43,950 nucleotides of DNA from Candidatus Kaiserbacteria bacterium (GTDB lineage: Bacteria > Patescibacteriota > Minisyncoccia > Phycocordibacterales > Phycocordibacteraceae), in assembly GCA_023264445.1 (NCBI GenBank), contig JAHFMN010000001.1:133928-177877 (forward strand). The letters run 5' to 3'. Below the pieces are notes generated by a model. It had not been told where the DNA came from and did not search any database. It saw nothing but the letters and a program-made list of their open reading frames with translations. Position numbers and translations under genes: made by a program. Every line of letters begins with the position of its first letter. Positions within the stretch are counted from its first letter, which is position 1. Below, piece by piece: positions 1-10,038 of this stretch.

Positions 1-51
1 TGCATGCGCGCGCCCCACGCCCTTTACGTCCTTGGTCAAAATAACCTTCAT
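1..51 (-). CDS. rplI: 50S ribosomal protein bL9, N-terminal fragment (runs off window start)
   Basis: Reverse complement of 51..1 reads MKVILTKDVKGVGRAHA, the canonical L9 N-terminus; not in the ORF track because truncated. Confidence 0.75.
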   Translation of the reverse strand, partial: MKVILTKDVKGVGRAHA

Positions 52-102
52 ATAGCTTGATATTACTGCAAAGTGAGCCGGACCGCAAATTGACCGAAAT
101 AC

Positions 103-1401
103 TTAATTTCCTTCCGTCAAAAACCGTACCGCACGCGCCATTTGAGAGTCATGTTCTCCCGCAGCTTTTGCCGGTGCGTACGAGATGGAGATATCGGGTA
201 CAACACCGTTGCCCATGATCCAATGGCCGGCAGGTGTAATCCAGCGCGCCACCGTTATTTTGAGCGACCCGCCAGCCAGATCAAGCAATGTCTGTACTGA
301 CCCTTTGCCGAAGGAGCCTGAACCGATAATCGTCGCCACCTTATGATCCTGTAGCGCTCCAGCAAAGATTTCGGAAGCGGAGGCGGACCCGCCGTCAATA
401 AGCACGACAATCTTCGTACCTTTCGGCAGGTCGGCATAGCCGAAACTGGTATGCACGTTGTTCGGCTCCTTCTCATCGAAGTCTTCCGTTACGATCGGTG
501 CGCCCTTTGGCAGGAAGTGGCTTGCGATGTCGACTGCCGCATCAAGATAGCCGCCCGGATTGCCACGCAGGTCGATGACGAGCTTGCGCGAACCCGATGC
601 TTGGAACTGTGCGAATGCCTGATTGAACAAGACGGCTGAATTGGCAGTGAACTCATACAGCGCAATATGGTACACGCCACTTGCTTCATCAATGCCATAG
701 TCGGTTTCGGGTACTTGTATCGTTTCGCGAACTACTTTTATACTAAGCGGTTTCCCACCTCGGACGATGGTAAGGTCCACTGTCGTTCCGACAGGACCGC
801 GGATCTTAGTTACGGCCTTATCGATGGCAACGCCATCAGTTGATTCTCCATCGATAGCGACAATCTGGTCGCCTGCGATGATGCCCGCCGCTTCCGCCGG
901 TGAACCCTTGAGCGGTGAGATGACCGTTAGAATGCCGTTCTTTATATCGATTTCCATGCCGACACCTGCAAAGCTTCCTGAAATCGATTCGGCAAAGGCC
1001 TGCGCCTCTTTCGGTGGGAAGAAAACGGTATACGGGTCTCCGTAGGAAGTGGCAAGACCCGAAATAGCACCGAGCACCCGCTCTTTTGCCGTTGGAAGAG
1101 TTGAGGATGCATGGGTGACGACGTAATTCGTTTCGAGTGTGTTCCATGCTTTCCAGAAATCGGTGAGGTCGGCGTTCTGGTCCGGAGTTGCATCAAGGCC
1201 GTCGCCGATGAGCGGGATATGCGAGATGACCGCAGCAGTGGAGCCATTACCGCTTGCGACAAATCCGGCGCAAAAGGCGACCGCCGCTACAAGTGCAAAA
1301 GAGATGCCGCGCGCCGCGACCGTGCGACCGCGGCGATGTGCTTCCGGCGAGTCCATAATCACGGATTGTATCACACGAGTGGAACGGCGTAGAAAACGCA
1401 T
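103..1401 (-). CDS. S41 family C-terminal processing peptidase with PDZ domain
   Basis: N-terminal TM, PDZ-like GSPAEAAGIIAGDQIVAIDG, catalytic GGSASASEIFAGALQD...GSFGKGSVQ. Confidence 0.93.
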   Translation of the reverse strand: MRFLRRSTRVIQSVIMDSPEAHRRGRTVAARGISFALVAAVAFCAGFVASGNGSTAAVISHIPLIGDGLDATPDQNADLTDFWKAWNTLETNYVVTHASSTLPTAKERVLGAISGLATSYGDPYTVFFPPKEAQAFAESISGSFAGVGMEIDIKNGILTVISPLKGSPAEAAGIIAGDQIVAIDGESTDGVAIDKAVTKIRGPVGTTVDLTIVRGGKPLSIKVVRETIQVPETDYGIDEASGVYHIALYEFTANSAVLFNQAFAQFQASGSRKLVIDLRGNPGGYLDAAVDIASHFLPKGAPIVTEDFDEKEPNNVHTSFGYADLPKGTKIVVLIDGGSASASEIFAGALQDHKVATIIGSGSFGKGSVQTLLDLAGGSLKITVARWITPAGHWIMGNGVVPDISISYAPAKAAGEHDSQMARAVRFLTEGN

Positions 1402-1416
1402 GCTATCCTAGAGAAT

Positions 1417-2337
1417 ATGGTATTCCGATATGAGTACTCCGGTGGTATATGGATTGACCTTGAGCAACCGAACGTGGAAGAGGTCCGAGATATTGCACGC
1501 GAATTCTCTATTAGTGAGCGTCTTGAGACTGAACTCCTCTCCCCTACCCCATCGCCGCTTGTCGCCGAGGATGAAGGTGCTGCGCTCTTGGTTCTGCATT
1601 TCCCTGTTCATGAAGCCGAGGGCAGTGACACGAAAGTCCAAGAAATCGACTTCATCATCGGTAGTAATTTCATCGTGACGGTGCGCTATGAAGTCATCGT
1701 TCCGTTGCATCATTTGAAAAAACTACTTGAAGCGCAGAAACTCGTCAGCAATCATTCTGCAATTACCACCGATGTCCTGCTCGAGATCTTATTTGCGCAC
1801 CTCTATACGTCGGTGCGCGATCATACTGACCATGCCGCCGAGAGTCTCTCCCGTGTCGAGCACACTATGTTCGATGAACGCGAGCGTGATACCGTGCAAT
1901 CGATTTCAAAAATCGGCCGTGAATTCTTGCACCTGGAGGCCGCGCTCGCGAATCAGGAAGAATCTCTCATCCGTTTCCTTGCAACGCTTGGGCAGCGCGA
2001 TTTTTTCGGTCCTTCTTTTGGGCAACGCAGTCAGCGCATTCTTGCTGAACGCACCCAGGTCGCTCAACTAGTCACTACCTACCGCGCGATTGCAGCCGAG
2101 CTGCGCGAAACCAATGCCGCGCTCCTCGGCGCGCGCCAGAACGAAATCATAAAGACGCTGACTGTCATCACGGTCGTCATACTGCCGCTCGAGCTCATCG
2201 CGGTTACCTTCGGCATACATGCACCGGGTGCGCCGCTTGAACAAAATCCGAACGCTTTCTGGATTATCATCGGCCTCATGTTCAGTACCGTCGTGCTCAT
2301 GTTGGTATACTTTAGCCGCAAGCGCTGGATCTTTTAG
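1417..2337 (+). CDS. corA: CorA-family Mg2+/divalent cation transporter
   Basis: C-terminal two TM helices; TFGIHAP-like variant of the GMN region. Confidence 0.85.
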   Translation: MVFRYEYSGGIWIDLEQPNVEEVRDIAREFSISERLETELLSPTPSPLVAEDEGAALLVLHFPVHEAEGSDTKVQEIDFIIGSNFIVTVRYEVIVPLHHLKKLLEAQKLVSNHSAITTDVLLEILFAHLYTSVRDHTDHAAESLSRVEHTMFDERERDTVQSISKIGREFLHLEAALANQEESLIRFLATLGQRDFFGPSFGQRSQRILAERTQVAQLVTTYRAIAAELRETNAALLGARQNEIIKTLTVITVVILPLELIAVTFGIHAPGAPLEQNPNAFWIIIGLMFSTVVLMLVYFSRKRWIF

Positions 2338-2340
2338 TGC

Positions 2341-3801
2341 ATGAGCTGGATTGCGCGCATCTTCGGAAAACGAAATGACACGGTGCGCCGTGCGCACACA
2401 CAGGTGTTTCTTACCAACACGCTCTCAAACGCAAAGGAGCTTTTCATATCCCAGAAGCCGGGCGTTGCAACGATGTATTCCTGCGGACCGACGGTCTACG
2501 GACGCGCTCACATTGGCAATCTCCGTGCCTATGTCTTTGCCGACACGCTTGCGCGCGTCCTTACCGCTGCTGGATACCGCGTGCACCGCGTCATCAATAT
2601 CACCGATGTCGGGCATATGGTTGGAGATGGGGACGAAGGCGAGGACAAGATGCAAGTGGGCGCGCGCCGGGAAAAGAAATCGCCAGAGGAAATCGCTGAT
2701 CAATACACGAAGCTCTTTATTGAAGATATCGACGAACTCGGCATCAATACTCGAGACATCAATTTCCCACGGGCCACCGAATACATACGCGAGCAGATTG
2801 CGCTCGCTAAAACTCTTGAAGAAAAGGGTTTCGCATATCGCACACCTGACGGCCTATATTTCGACACCAGCAGATTCCCCGCCTATGGCAAACTTGGCAA
2901 TCGGCAAGGCGTTGAACTGAAAGAGGGCGCGCGCGTGCCGCTTGTGAAAGACAAGCGTCATCCAAACGATTTTGCACTCTGGCGCATGGCAAAGCCGGAT
3001 GATCTTCAGCAATGGGACAGCCCATGGGGGCGCGGTAATCCAGGCTGGCATATTGAGTGCTCCGCTATGTCGCGCTCGTTACTCGGGCAAGAGATCGACA
3101 TCCACACGGGCGGCGAGGACCATATCTCAACTCACCACAACAACGAGATCGCACAATCCGAAGCCGCAAACGGGCGTACCTTCGTGCATTACTGGCTTCA
3201 CAATGCCTTCCTAACAGTATTCGGGGAAAAGGTCGCGAAGTCACTCAAGAATGACGTTTCTCTCCCCGACGTCAGTGCAAAAGGATTTCACCCGCTCGCG
3301 CTGCGTTACTTCTTTCTTCAGGCGCATTACCGCACTCCCCTTTCCTTCTCATGGGATGCACTCGCTGGCGCATCCGAAGCGCTGAACCGGCTTTGGAGAA
3401 TCGCCCGCGAGCTTGCAGAAGAATCAAGAGGGAAGAACGCACCATCCGAAGCGCGTGTACGCTTCCTTGCTGCCATGCGCGACGACCTTGCGACACCGCA
3501 AGCGCTCGGTATCCTGTGGGACACGCTCAGAAGCGAGGAATACACGCCTGAGGAGAAATGGGGTCTTCTGGAGGATGCCGAAGCACATTTCGGCCTTTCA
3601 CTCATCCACCCACCCGCCAGTCGCACGGTAAAGGAAGCAGAAGTACCTGGAGAGATCCAGAATCTGCTCATTCGCCGTGAAGCGGCTCGTGCCGCGAAAG
3701 ACTTCGCCGAGGCCGACCGCATCCGGGGCGATATCGAGCACAGTGGATATCGTGTGGATGACGGGCCGAAAGGACCAGTGTTGACTCGGACAACTCTTTG
3801 A
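2341..3801 (+). CDS. cysS: cysteinyl-tRNA synthetase
   Basis: [54 protein letters not shown]. Confidence 0.97.
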   Translation: MSWIARIFGKRNDTVRRAHTQVFLTNTLSNAKELFISQKPGVATMYSCGPTVYGRAHIGNLRAYVFADTLARVLTAAGYRVHRVINITDVGHMVGDGDEGEDKMQVGARREKKSPEEIADQYTKLFIEDIDELGINTRDINFPRATEYIREQIALAKTLEEKGFAYRTPDGLYFDTSRFPAYGKLGNRQGVELKEGARVPLVKDKRHPNDFALWRMAKPDDLQQWDSPWGRGNPGWHIECSAMSRSLLGQEIDIHTGGEDHISTHHNNEIAQSEAANGRTFVHYWLHNAFLTVFGEKVAKSLKNDVSLPDVSAKGFHPLALRYFFLQAHYRTPLSFSWDALAGASEALNRLWRIARELAEESRGKNAPSEARVRFLAAMRDDLATPQALGILWDTLRSEEYTPEEKWGLLEDAEAHFGLSLIHPPASRTVKEAEVPGEIQNLLIRREAARAAKDFAEADRIRGDIEHSGYRVDDGPKGPVLTRTTL

Positions 3802-3815
3802 TACAATTGGTCGTA

Positions 3816-5243
3816 ATGGCCACCGACTCAAACCAGAAAGGAACCGCTACGCGGAAAAGTAATCCAAGTCCTATTCCGCTTTCTGAATTCGTTACAGGGC
3901 GTGTTCCTCCGCAATCTCTTGATTCAGAACGTGCACTCCTCGGCGCACTTCTCTTGAAGCCGGATGCGATTCACGACGTTTCAGATCTCATCCGTCCGGA
4001 TTCTTTCTATGCGGAAAAACATCGACTCATATTCGGCGCGATGCGCGAGCTTGCCGAGCGCGGCGAGCCCATTGACCAGCTCTCTCTCACGCAGCGTCTA
4101 CAGGACCAAGGACTCTTGGAACGTTCCGGCGGCCGGAGCTATCTTGCCGAGCTTGCGGGCTCGGCACCAGCGCCCGGGAATTTCTCGCATTATGCCGATC
4201 TCGTCTCGCGGAAATATCTGATGCGTGCGCTCATCGACGCTGCCTACGGCATCACCGAATCGGCCTACGACGAAGCACGCGAAACGATGGAGGTGCTCGA
4301 TGAAGCCGAAAAGAGCATCTATGCCATCGGAAATGCTTCGGCCGCACACAAGTTCACCGCCATCGGAGACAAAGTGCATGAAGCATGGGACCGCATCGAG
4401 GCGCTTTCTAAGAAAGAGAGTGGTATTCGCGGCGTGCCTTCAGGCTTCCCTGCTCTCGATAATCTCCTTTCAGGATTCCATCCCTCCGACCTCGTCATCC
4501 TTGCCGCGCGTCCTTCAATGGGAAAGACGTCGCTTGCGCTTGATATCGCCCGAAATGCCGCCTTGCGCCACAACGTCCCGGTCGGCATCTTTTCGCTTGA
4601 AATGAGTTCGGAGCAGCTGATTGACCGCATGCTCGCGGCAGAATCTTTCGTCAACTCATGGAAATTGCGCACCGGCCAGGTGAAGGAGGAAGAGGATTTC
4701 GGTCGTATACGCGATGCACTTGAATCTCTTTCCAAGGCCCCAATTTATATTGATGACAAGCCGGGTAACAACATCCTCGCCATGCGTGCGGTCGCGCGCC
4801 GGCTGAAGCGTGAGCGCGGCATCGGGCTCATCGTCGTGGATTATCTTCAGCTCATGTCGCCCACCTCCACCAAGGCCTCTGATTCACTCGTCCAACAAGT
4901 CACCGAGATATCGCGCTCACTCAAGTCGCTTGCGCGCGAGCTTGAAGTACCGGTCATCGCGCTCTCACAGCTTTCGCGCGCCGTGGAGCAGCGCGGCGGC
5001 AGACCGCGCCTCTCCGACCTGCGCGACTCGGGCTCTATCGAACAGGACGCAGACGTCGTGATGTTCATCCACCGCGAAGACAAGCGCAACCCCGAAAGCG
5101 ACCGGCCGAATATCGCTGAGATTCTTATCGAGAAGCACCGCAACGGTCCAACCGGCAAGACCGAACTCTACTTTGACGAGAAGCGCGCGACCTTCCAGCC
5201 GATGGATACCACGGACTTTGGCGAGCTTGCAGCTGAATTTTGA
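3816..5243 (+). CDS. dnaB: replicative DNA helicase DnaB
   Basis: Walker A ARPSMGKTSLALDIA, DYLQLM, RDSGSIEQDADVVMFIHRE; internal ATG at 3816 preferred over 3798. Confidence 0.96.
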   Translation: MATDSNQKGTATRKSNPSPIPLSEFVTGRVPPQSLDSERALLGALLLKPDAIHDVSDLIRPDSFYAEKHRLIFGAMRELAERGEPIDQLSLTQRLQDQGLLERSGGRSYLAELAGSAPAPGNFSHYADLVSRKYLMRALIDAAYGITESAYDEARETMEVLDEAEKSIYAIGNASAAHKFTAIGDKVHEAWDRIEALSKKESGIRGVPSGFPALDNLLSGFHPSDLVILAARPSMGKTSLALDIARNAALRHNVPVGIFSLEMSSEQLIDRMLAAESFVNSWKLRTGQVKEEEDFGRIRDALESLSKAPIYIDDKPGNNILAMRAVARRLKRERGIGLIVVDYLQLMSPTSTKASDSLVQQVTEISRSLKSLARELEVPVIALSQLSRAVEQRGGRPRLSDLRDSGSIEQDADVVMFIHREDKRNPESDRPNIAEILIEKHRNGPTGKTELYFDEKRATFQPMDTTDFGELAAEF

Positions 5244-5296
5244 AAATGGACTGGACAAGCGATGCATACCTCAAAATCCCGCTACCCGCGTAATCT

Positions 5297-5899
5297 ATGG
5301 ACCACATCGACGAACTTGCGAAAGCGCTTGCACGCTTCCCCGGCATCGGGCCGCGCCAGGGTAAGCGTTTCGTTTTCTATCTTCTCGCCGCTCCTGCCGC
5401 CGAGCGCGCGAAGCTCGCCGAACTTATCGCATCGCTCGGGAAAGATGTCCGGCAATGCTCCGAGTGCATGCGCTTCTATAACGGCAGTACCGCCTCTGTG
5501 TGTAATTATTGTTCCGACAAGACACGCGACGACGCGCAGCTCATGCTCGTGGAGAAAGACCAAGATCTCGCGGCCGTGGAGCGCGCCGGCACCTATCGCG
5601 GCCGTTATCTCGTCCTCGGCGGCGTGCTCACCCTCACCGGCAAGGGAGCGATTCGCAAAAAAGAATTACTGAAAACAGTAGAGAAAAGATTGAAAAGTGG
5701 GCTGAAAGAAATCGTCCTCGCGCTCTCCGCGACGAGCGAGGGCGAGCACACGAGCGACCGCGTGCGCGAACTGCTCGCGCCCTGGCGCGAGCAAGTGCGA
5801 ATTTCAGAACTTGGTCGCGGTCTCGCGACCGGTAGCGAGCTTGAATACTCCGACGCCGAGACCCTCCGCGCCGCTCTCACGAACCGTAAAGAAGCCTAG
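5297..5899 (+). CDS. recR: recombination mediator RecR
   Basis: FPGIGPRQGKRFVFYLL, Cys-rich zinc motif, Toprim-like VEKDQDLAAVERAGTYRGRYLVLGG. Confidence 0.93.
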   Translation: MDHIDELAKALARFPGIGPRQGKRFVFYLLAAPAAERAKLAELIASLGKDVRQCSECMRFYNGSTASVCNYCSDKTRDDAQLMLVEKDQDLAAVERAGTYRGRYLVLGGVLTLTGKGAIRKKELLKTVEKRLKSGLKEIVLALSATSEGEHTSDRVRELLAPWREQVRISELGRGLATGSELEYSDAETLRAALTNRKEA

Positions 5900-5936
5900 A
5901 GCTTCATCAAATCCGACACCAGATCCGCACGCTTTC

Positions 5937-5982
5937 GCAATGTATCAATTTTGAACCTATAGGTTCAAAATTGATACATTGC
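5937..5982. repeat. 46-nt perfect palindrome, core ACCTATAGGT (copy 1 of 3)
   Basis: gcaatgtatcaattttgaaccta|taggttcaaaattgatacattgc, 23 bp each side with no mismatch. Confidence 0.95.
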
Positions 5983-5997
5983 CGTATCGATACGGGC

Positions 5998-7338
5998 TTA
6001 GTAGCGCTCCTGGACGAAGGTGAGGGCCTTGCCCTTCAGCGTGGCGCGGCCGGTACGGCCGATGCGGTGCACATAGTCCTCATACGTAGACGGGAGGTCG
6101 TAGTTAATGACGTGCGAGACAGCTGGGATGTCGAGGCCGCGCGCGGCGACGTCGGTCGCCACGAGCACCGTCACCTTCCCCGCCTTGAAGGCCTCCAGAG
6201 CCCTCTGGCGCGCACCTTGGGTTTTATTGCCGTGGATGCTCTCCGCGTGGACATGCAGGCGGGAGAGTGCCTTAGCAAGTTTCTCCACACCGAACTTCGT
6301 TCGTCCGAAGACGAGGACGCGGCTAAACTCGCGGTCCTTGAGAAGTTCGGCGAGCACCTCAAATTTGTCTTTACCGCGCGGGATGCGCACGACGTCTTGA
6401 TCGACGTTTTTTGATGTGTCGCGTGTTTTAACTGAAATGATGACCGGACTCGAAAGGAAGTCGCCGATGAGCTTCTCGATATCCTTTCCCATCGTTGCAG
6501 AGAAGAAGAGCGTATGGCGCTCCTTACGCATCTTGGAGAGGATGAGGCGCATGTCGTCGATGAAGCCCATGTCGAGCATGCGGTCTGCCTCGTCGAGGAC
6601 AACCGTGCCGAAGTCAGTGAGCACGAGCGCCCGGCGCTCGAGCAAGTCCTTCAGACGGCCAGGGGTGCCGATGACGAATGCCGGGTTGTGCTTAAGCTGG
6701 GTTATCTGCGGGCCAATATTTGCACCACCGACGGCCACCATGCCGCGGAAGCCGAGGCCTTTGGCAAAACCAGCGAGTTCCTTCTCTATTTGCACCGCAA
6801 GCTCGCGCGTCGGCGCCATGACGAGTACGCGCTCACCCTTCTGCTTCATCACCTTATCGATAAGCGGGATGAGGAAGGCCGCAGTCTTGCCCGTACCAGT
6901 CTCTGCGAGACCGACGACGTCCTGGCCGAGAAGCGCATGCGGAATCGCCTTGTCCTGAATCGGCGTCGGGTTCTCGTACTTGCGTGCGAGCACGTTCGCC
7001 TTCAGGTGCGGATTGATATCGAAATCGGAGAACGTGTGTTCAGGGACGAATACCGGCTCCTCGGTCGTGACGACCGTCTTGTTCATAAACTTTGCGATCT
7101 CGCTTTCGGTCTCGCCGAAGACACCGAAACCGCCGCGCTTCCCTCCCCCGCGTCCGCCAGAACCGAAACCGCCACGTGCACCATACCCGCCACGAGACGG
7201 AAAGCGGCTTCCGCTTCGACTACCGAAGCGACTCGGGCCTGCACCGCCGCGTCCGGACGGACGCGGCGAATACGGTCGGTTTGAACTACCGCCATGAGAA
7301 CTGCCTCCCGTTTGATGATTCCAACGTCCTACTTGCAT
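5998..7338 (-). CDS. DEAD-box ATP-dependent RNA helicase with Gly/Arg-rich N-terminal extension
   Basis: AETGTGKTAAF, PTRELAVQ, VLDEADRMLDMGF, SATM, HRIGRTGRA; N-terminus SGRGGAGPSRFGSRSGSRFPSRGGYGARGGFGSGGRGGGKRGG. Confidence 0.95.
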   Translation of the reverse strand: MQVGRWNHQTGGSSHGGSSNRPYSPRPSGRGGAGPSRFGSRSGSRFPSRGGYGARGGFGSGGRGGGKRGGFGVFGETESEIAKFMNKTVVTTEEPVFVPEHTFSDFDINPHLKANVLARKYENPTPIQDKAIPHALLGQDVVGLAETGTGKTAAFLIPLIDKVMKQKGERVLVMAPTRELAVQIEKELAGFAKGLGFRGMVAVGGANIGPQITQLKHNPAFVIGTPGRLKDLLERRALVLTDFGTVVLDEADRMLDMGFIDDMRLILSKMRKERHTLFFSATMGKDIEKLIGDFLSSPVIISVKTRDTSKNVDQDVVRIPRGKDKFEVLAELLKDREFSRVLVFGRTKFGVEKLAKALSRLHVHAESIHGNKTQGARQRALEAFKAGKVTVLVATDVAARGLDIPAVSHVINYDLPSTYEDYVHRIGRTGRATLKGKALTFVQERY

Positions 7339-7419
7339 ATTGTTATAAAGCTAGAGAAATAAATTAAATACAGAAAGGCAAAAGCCTCCTCAAATGAAGT
7401 CTGCTCTCGTGTTGAAAAG

Positions 7420-7737
7420 TTAGGAGATCGAATCGATCTTTACTTTCAGGATCGGCTGGCGGTGGCCTTTGCGCTTATAGTAGCGGCTCTTCGGCTTATA
7501 TTTCACCACCTCAATTTTCTTATCCAATCCGGCGAGAACAACGGTGCCCTTGACCTCCGCGCCCTTGATAACAGGCGCGCCGATGGTCGTGTCCGAGCCG
7601 TTGTCGACGAGGAGCACCTCGTCAAAGACAACTGTGTCACCTTTCTTCAAATCCCCCGGGAGCTTCTCTATAGCGATAGTGTCGCCCTTAGAGACGACAT
7701 ACTGCTTCCCGCCGGTCTTGATTACGGCCACTTCCAT
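7420..7737 (-). CDS. rplU: 50S ribosomal protein bL21
   Basis: MEVAVIKTGGKQYVVSKGDTIAIEKL...YKPKSRYYKRKGHRQP. Confidence 0.95.
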   Translation of the reverse strand: MEVAVIKTGGKQYVVSKGDTIAIEKLPGDLKKGDTVVFDEVLLVDNGSDTTIGAPVIKGAEVKGTVVLAGLDKKIEVVKYKPKSRYYKRKGHRQPILKVKIDSIS

Positions 7738-7763
7738 AGTGGGAGAACTATAGCATTCAAGCG

Positions 7764-7781
7764 GTAAAAAAACAAGGCGGA
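7764..7781 (-). terminator. hairpin downstream of the 7813-8145 gene
   Basis: GGCGGACcggaGTCCGCC; T-rich tract on the minus strand. Confidence 0.7.
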
Positions 7782-7812
7782 CCGGAGTCCGCCAATGAAA
7801 GTCTGCCGCAAG

Positions 7813-8145
7813 TCATACTGCGTTGGCCGCGCGCATTCCTCGGCCTTTTTTGACCACCTTTTTCTCTACCGCCTCCGCGAGACCCATTCGCTTCCTCCTC
7901 AAGAAGGGCCACGGCTTGATGGGACCGTACATGCCTTCCCTGAAGAAGACCTTGAACTCGAGCTGGCCCGACGCCTCGTTCTTGAGGAGTTTCGGGATGA
8001 GGGAATAGTCGCACGCCCAGAGATCGCGCACCTTTCCATCTTGGCACAGAACGTCCTTATGGGCATTTTCTGCTCCCAACTCCGTGGCGATCACCTCGTT
8101 CGTGTGACCCGTTGCTTCTATGAACCACTTCTTGGTTGCGGGCAT
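7813..8145 (-). CDS. hypothetical protein (110 aa)
   Basis: Strong SD (CAGGAGGCAGAG-ATG), promoter-like TTGACG(8205-8200)/TATAGT(8183-8178) with 16-bp spacer, own terminator. Confidence 0.8.
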   Translation of the reverse strand: MPATKKWFIEATGHTNEVIATELGAENAHKDVLCQDGKVRDLWACDYSLIPKLLKNEASGQLEFKVFFREGMYGPIKPWPFLRRKRMGLAEAVEKKVVKKGRGMRAANAV

Positions 8146-8224
8146 CTCTGCCTCCTGTATCCAATGGACCAGACTCCACTATACGAGAAAATTACTGTTC
8201 GTCAAAATGTTCATATCTTGTGCA

Positions 8225-8406
8225 TGTGTGCTACGCTGCCGGAGCGCAGACCGTACTCTATTCCGCTCGAAAGAGATGAGCCGGGATCAGATCACAGCGC
8301 AATTCCGGGTGACAACGCCCGGATTCATCGCCGCAGAGAAGATGGTTGGCTCGGAGTCCAAACCCGCAGCTCCCCCCTCGAATCTTCTTCTGTGGCGGTT
8401 TTTTTA
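8225..8406 (+). ncRNA. candidate intergenic structured RNA ending in hairpin plus U-run
   Basis: TCCGGGtgacaacgCCCGGA stem; imperfect long stem CGCCGCAGAGAAGAT (8329-8343)/ATCTTCTTCTGTGGCG (8382-8397) followed by ttttttta on the + strand; no + strand gene feeds it. 5' end not determined. Confidence 0.3.
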
Positions 8407-9450
8407 TTCTTCTGTCGCGAGCGGTTTATCGAGGAGTTCTGGCTCAATGCCTATCTTTACTTCGGCGATGCGGTAGACGTCTTTGTCTATCTTGCCAAGC
8501 TCTTTATAGCCGGCATTGTAGTGGCTCACCGTCGTTCCAAGCGAGGTACCGAGCTTTCGATAGAACTCTTCATAGGTGCCGATATGCTTCCCGAGCTCCC
8601 CTACCCGCTTCTGGATATCTACGGCTTTCTCTTCGATCTGCATGGCTTTGAGTCCCTGCATGACCGTCTGGAGGTACGCGAGGAAGGAGGTGGGTGAGAC
8701 GATGATGACCTTATATCTGCTCGCGGCTCTCTGGATAAGATTCTCTTCCTCCCCAGCGCCGACCTGATTGGTGAGGAGGTCGTAATAGATACCCTCGGAA
8801 GGGATAAACATGAAGGCGAAATCCATCGTGTCTTCCTCGGGGCGGATATATTTTGCCGTCTCGGTGATGCGCATCTTGAGGTCATTTACAAAAGCTTTTT
8901 CAGCCACCACGCGCTCGGGACTTCCGACCTGGGTGCTTACAAACCGATTGTAATTATCGAGCGAAAACTTTGAGTCCACGGGCACCAGCTTTTTATTGAT
9001 GACGATGACGGCGTCTACCACCTCGCCATTCTTAAACGGATATTGAATCCGATAATCCTGCGGCGACATGACGTTCTTCAGCACCGTCTCGAGATAGTAT
9101 TCGCCGAGGATACCGCGCTGTTTCGGATTCTTCAGCAGGTCTTGGAGCGATTGGAGTTGCTCTGCATAGGTCTGGGTCTGGCGGCCGATCTCCTTTACCG
9201 AGGTCAGCTCGGTCGTGATTTCCTTGATAAGCCGATTAGACTCCGTGAATTGCCGGTGCGCGTTGTCCTGCATCGCCTTGGAGGACTCCGAGACGCGCGT
9301 ATCGAGCGTGCGCGCGAGCTCCTGCATCTGCTGTTGGAGGAGCACCATTCCGCCCGACTCTCCGGGCTTTGTCATACTGTTGCGTAGCCAGATAAAGCCG
9401 ACAACAAGCACTATGAGAATAAGGGCGGCAAGTAGTGTGAGAACATCCAT
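8404..9450 (-). CDS. rmuC: RmuC family DNA recombination protein
   Basis: N-terminal TM, coiled coil, GILGEYYLETVLKNV, VDAVIVINKKLVPVDSKFSLDNY. Confidence 0.9.
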   Translation of the reverse strand: MDVLTLLAALILIVLVVGFIWLRNSMTKPGESGGMVLLQQQMQELARTLDTRVSESSKAMQDNAHRQFTESNRLIKEITTELTSVKEIGRQTQTYAEQLQSLQDLLKNPKQRGILGEYYLETVLKNVMSPQDYRIQYPFKNGEVVDAVIVINKKLVPVDSKFSLDNYNRFVSTQVGSPERVVAEKAFVNDLKMRITETAKYIRPEEDTMDFAFMFIPSEGIYYDLLTNQVGAGEEENLIQRAASRYKVIIVSPTSFLAYLQTVMQGLKAMQIEEKAVDIQKRVGELGKHIGTYEEFYRKLGTSLGTTVSHYNAGYKELGKIDKDVYRIAEVKIGIEPELLDKPLATEE

Positions 9451-9470
9451 GCGTGTATAATACCAACACT

Positions 9471-9926
9471 ATGGCCATCCACGAAACATTGAAGAAATCC
9501 ATTCCCGAGGCACTCCGCGCCCACGACGAAGTACGGCTCCGAACGCTCCGCTCGCTCGTCGCTGCGATGACGAATGAAGTCGTCGCCAAGAAGCGAAAAC
9601 CAGACGAATTCCTGACCGACGATGAAGCGCTCGCGGTCTTGAAGCGTGCGGCAAGCCAGCGCAAGGACTCCATTGAGCAGTTTGAGAAAGGCGGCCGCCC
9701 CGAACTCACGGAGCCCGAGAAAGCCGAGCTTGCCATCATTGATTCCTACCTCCCCCAGATGATGAGCCGCGAGGAAATCATGCCCATTGCAAAAGCGAAG
9801 ATGGCCGAGCTTGGCGTTTCGAGTAAAGCAGATGCCGGCAAATTTACCGGTGCCCTGATGAAGGAACTTAAAGGCAGGGCCGACGGCGGCGACGTCAAAG
9901 CTATCGTAGATTCTCTGCTCTCGTAG
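9471..9926 (+). CDS. GatB/YqeY domain-containing protein
   Basis: MAIHETLKKSIPEALRAHDEVRLRTLRSLVAAMTNEVVAKKRK...GRADGGDVKAIVDSLL. Confidence 0.9.
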   Translation: MAIHETLKKSIPEALRAHDEVRLRTLRSLVAAMTNEVVAKKRKPDEFLTDDEALAVLKRAASQRKDSIEQFEKGGRPELTEPEKAELAIIDSYLPQMMSREEIMPIAKAKMAELGVSSKADAGKFTGALMKELKGRADGGDVKAIVDSLLS

Positions 9927-10038
9927 TCTAGCTTTCTCAGCATTTTGTGATATAGTATCAGTGGCTGTGTTCATTGAGTGCGCGACTGCGTGCCTACCGG
10001 CTACGTCCCATCTACAACTAAATGAAAGGGGTTTAAAA

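Noticed and set aside
5937-5982. Palindrome as an ordinary rho-independent terminator
   Set aside because: No U-tract follows on either strand and the stem is AT-rich with near-zero loop; the sequence recurs with compensatory changes elsewhere.
6514-7284. 256-aa + strand ORF
   Set aside because: Antisense to the DEAD-box helicase; composition reflects the GC-rich opposite strand and no recognisable family.
8222-8406. SRP RNA, tmRNA or RNase P RNA
   Set aside because: Diagnostic motifs for these RNAs were not found by eye; left as an unknown candidate.
7795-8697. 300-aa + strand ORF
   Set aside because: Runs antisense through a well-initiated small gene and RmuC and across an intergenic hairpin; no SD or family signal.
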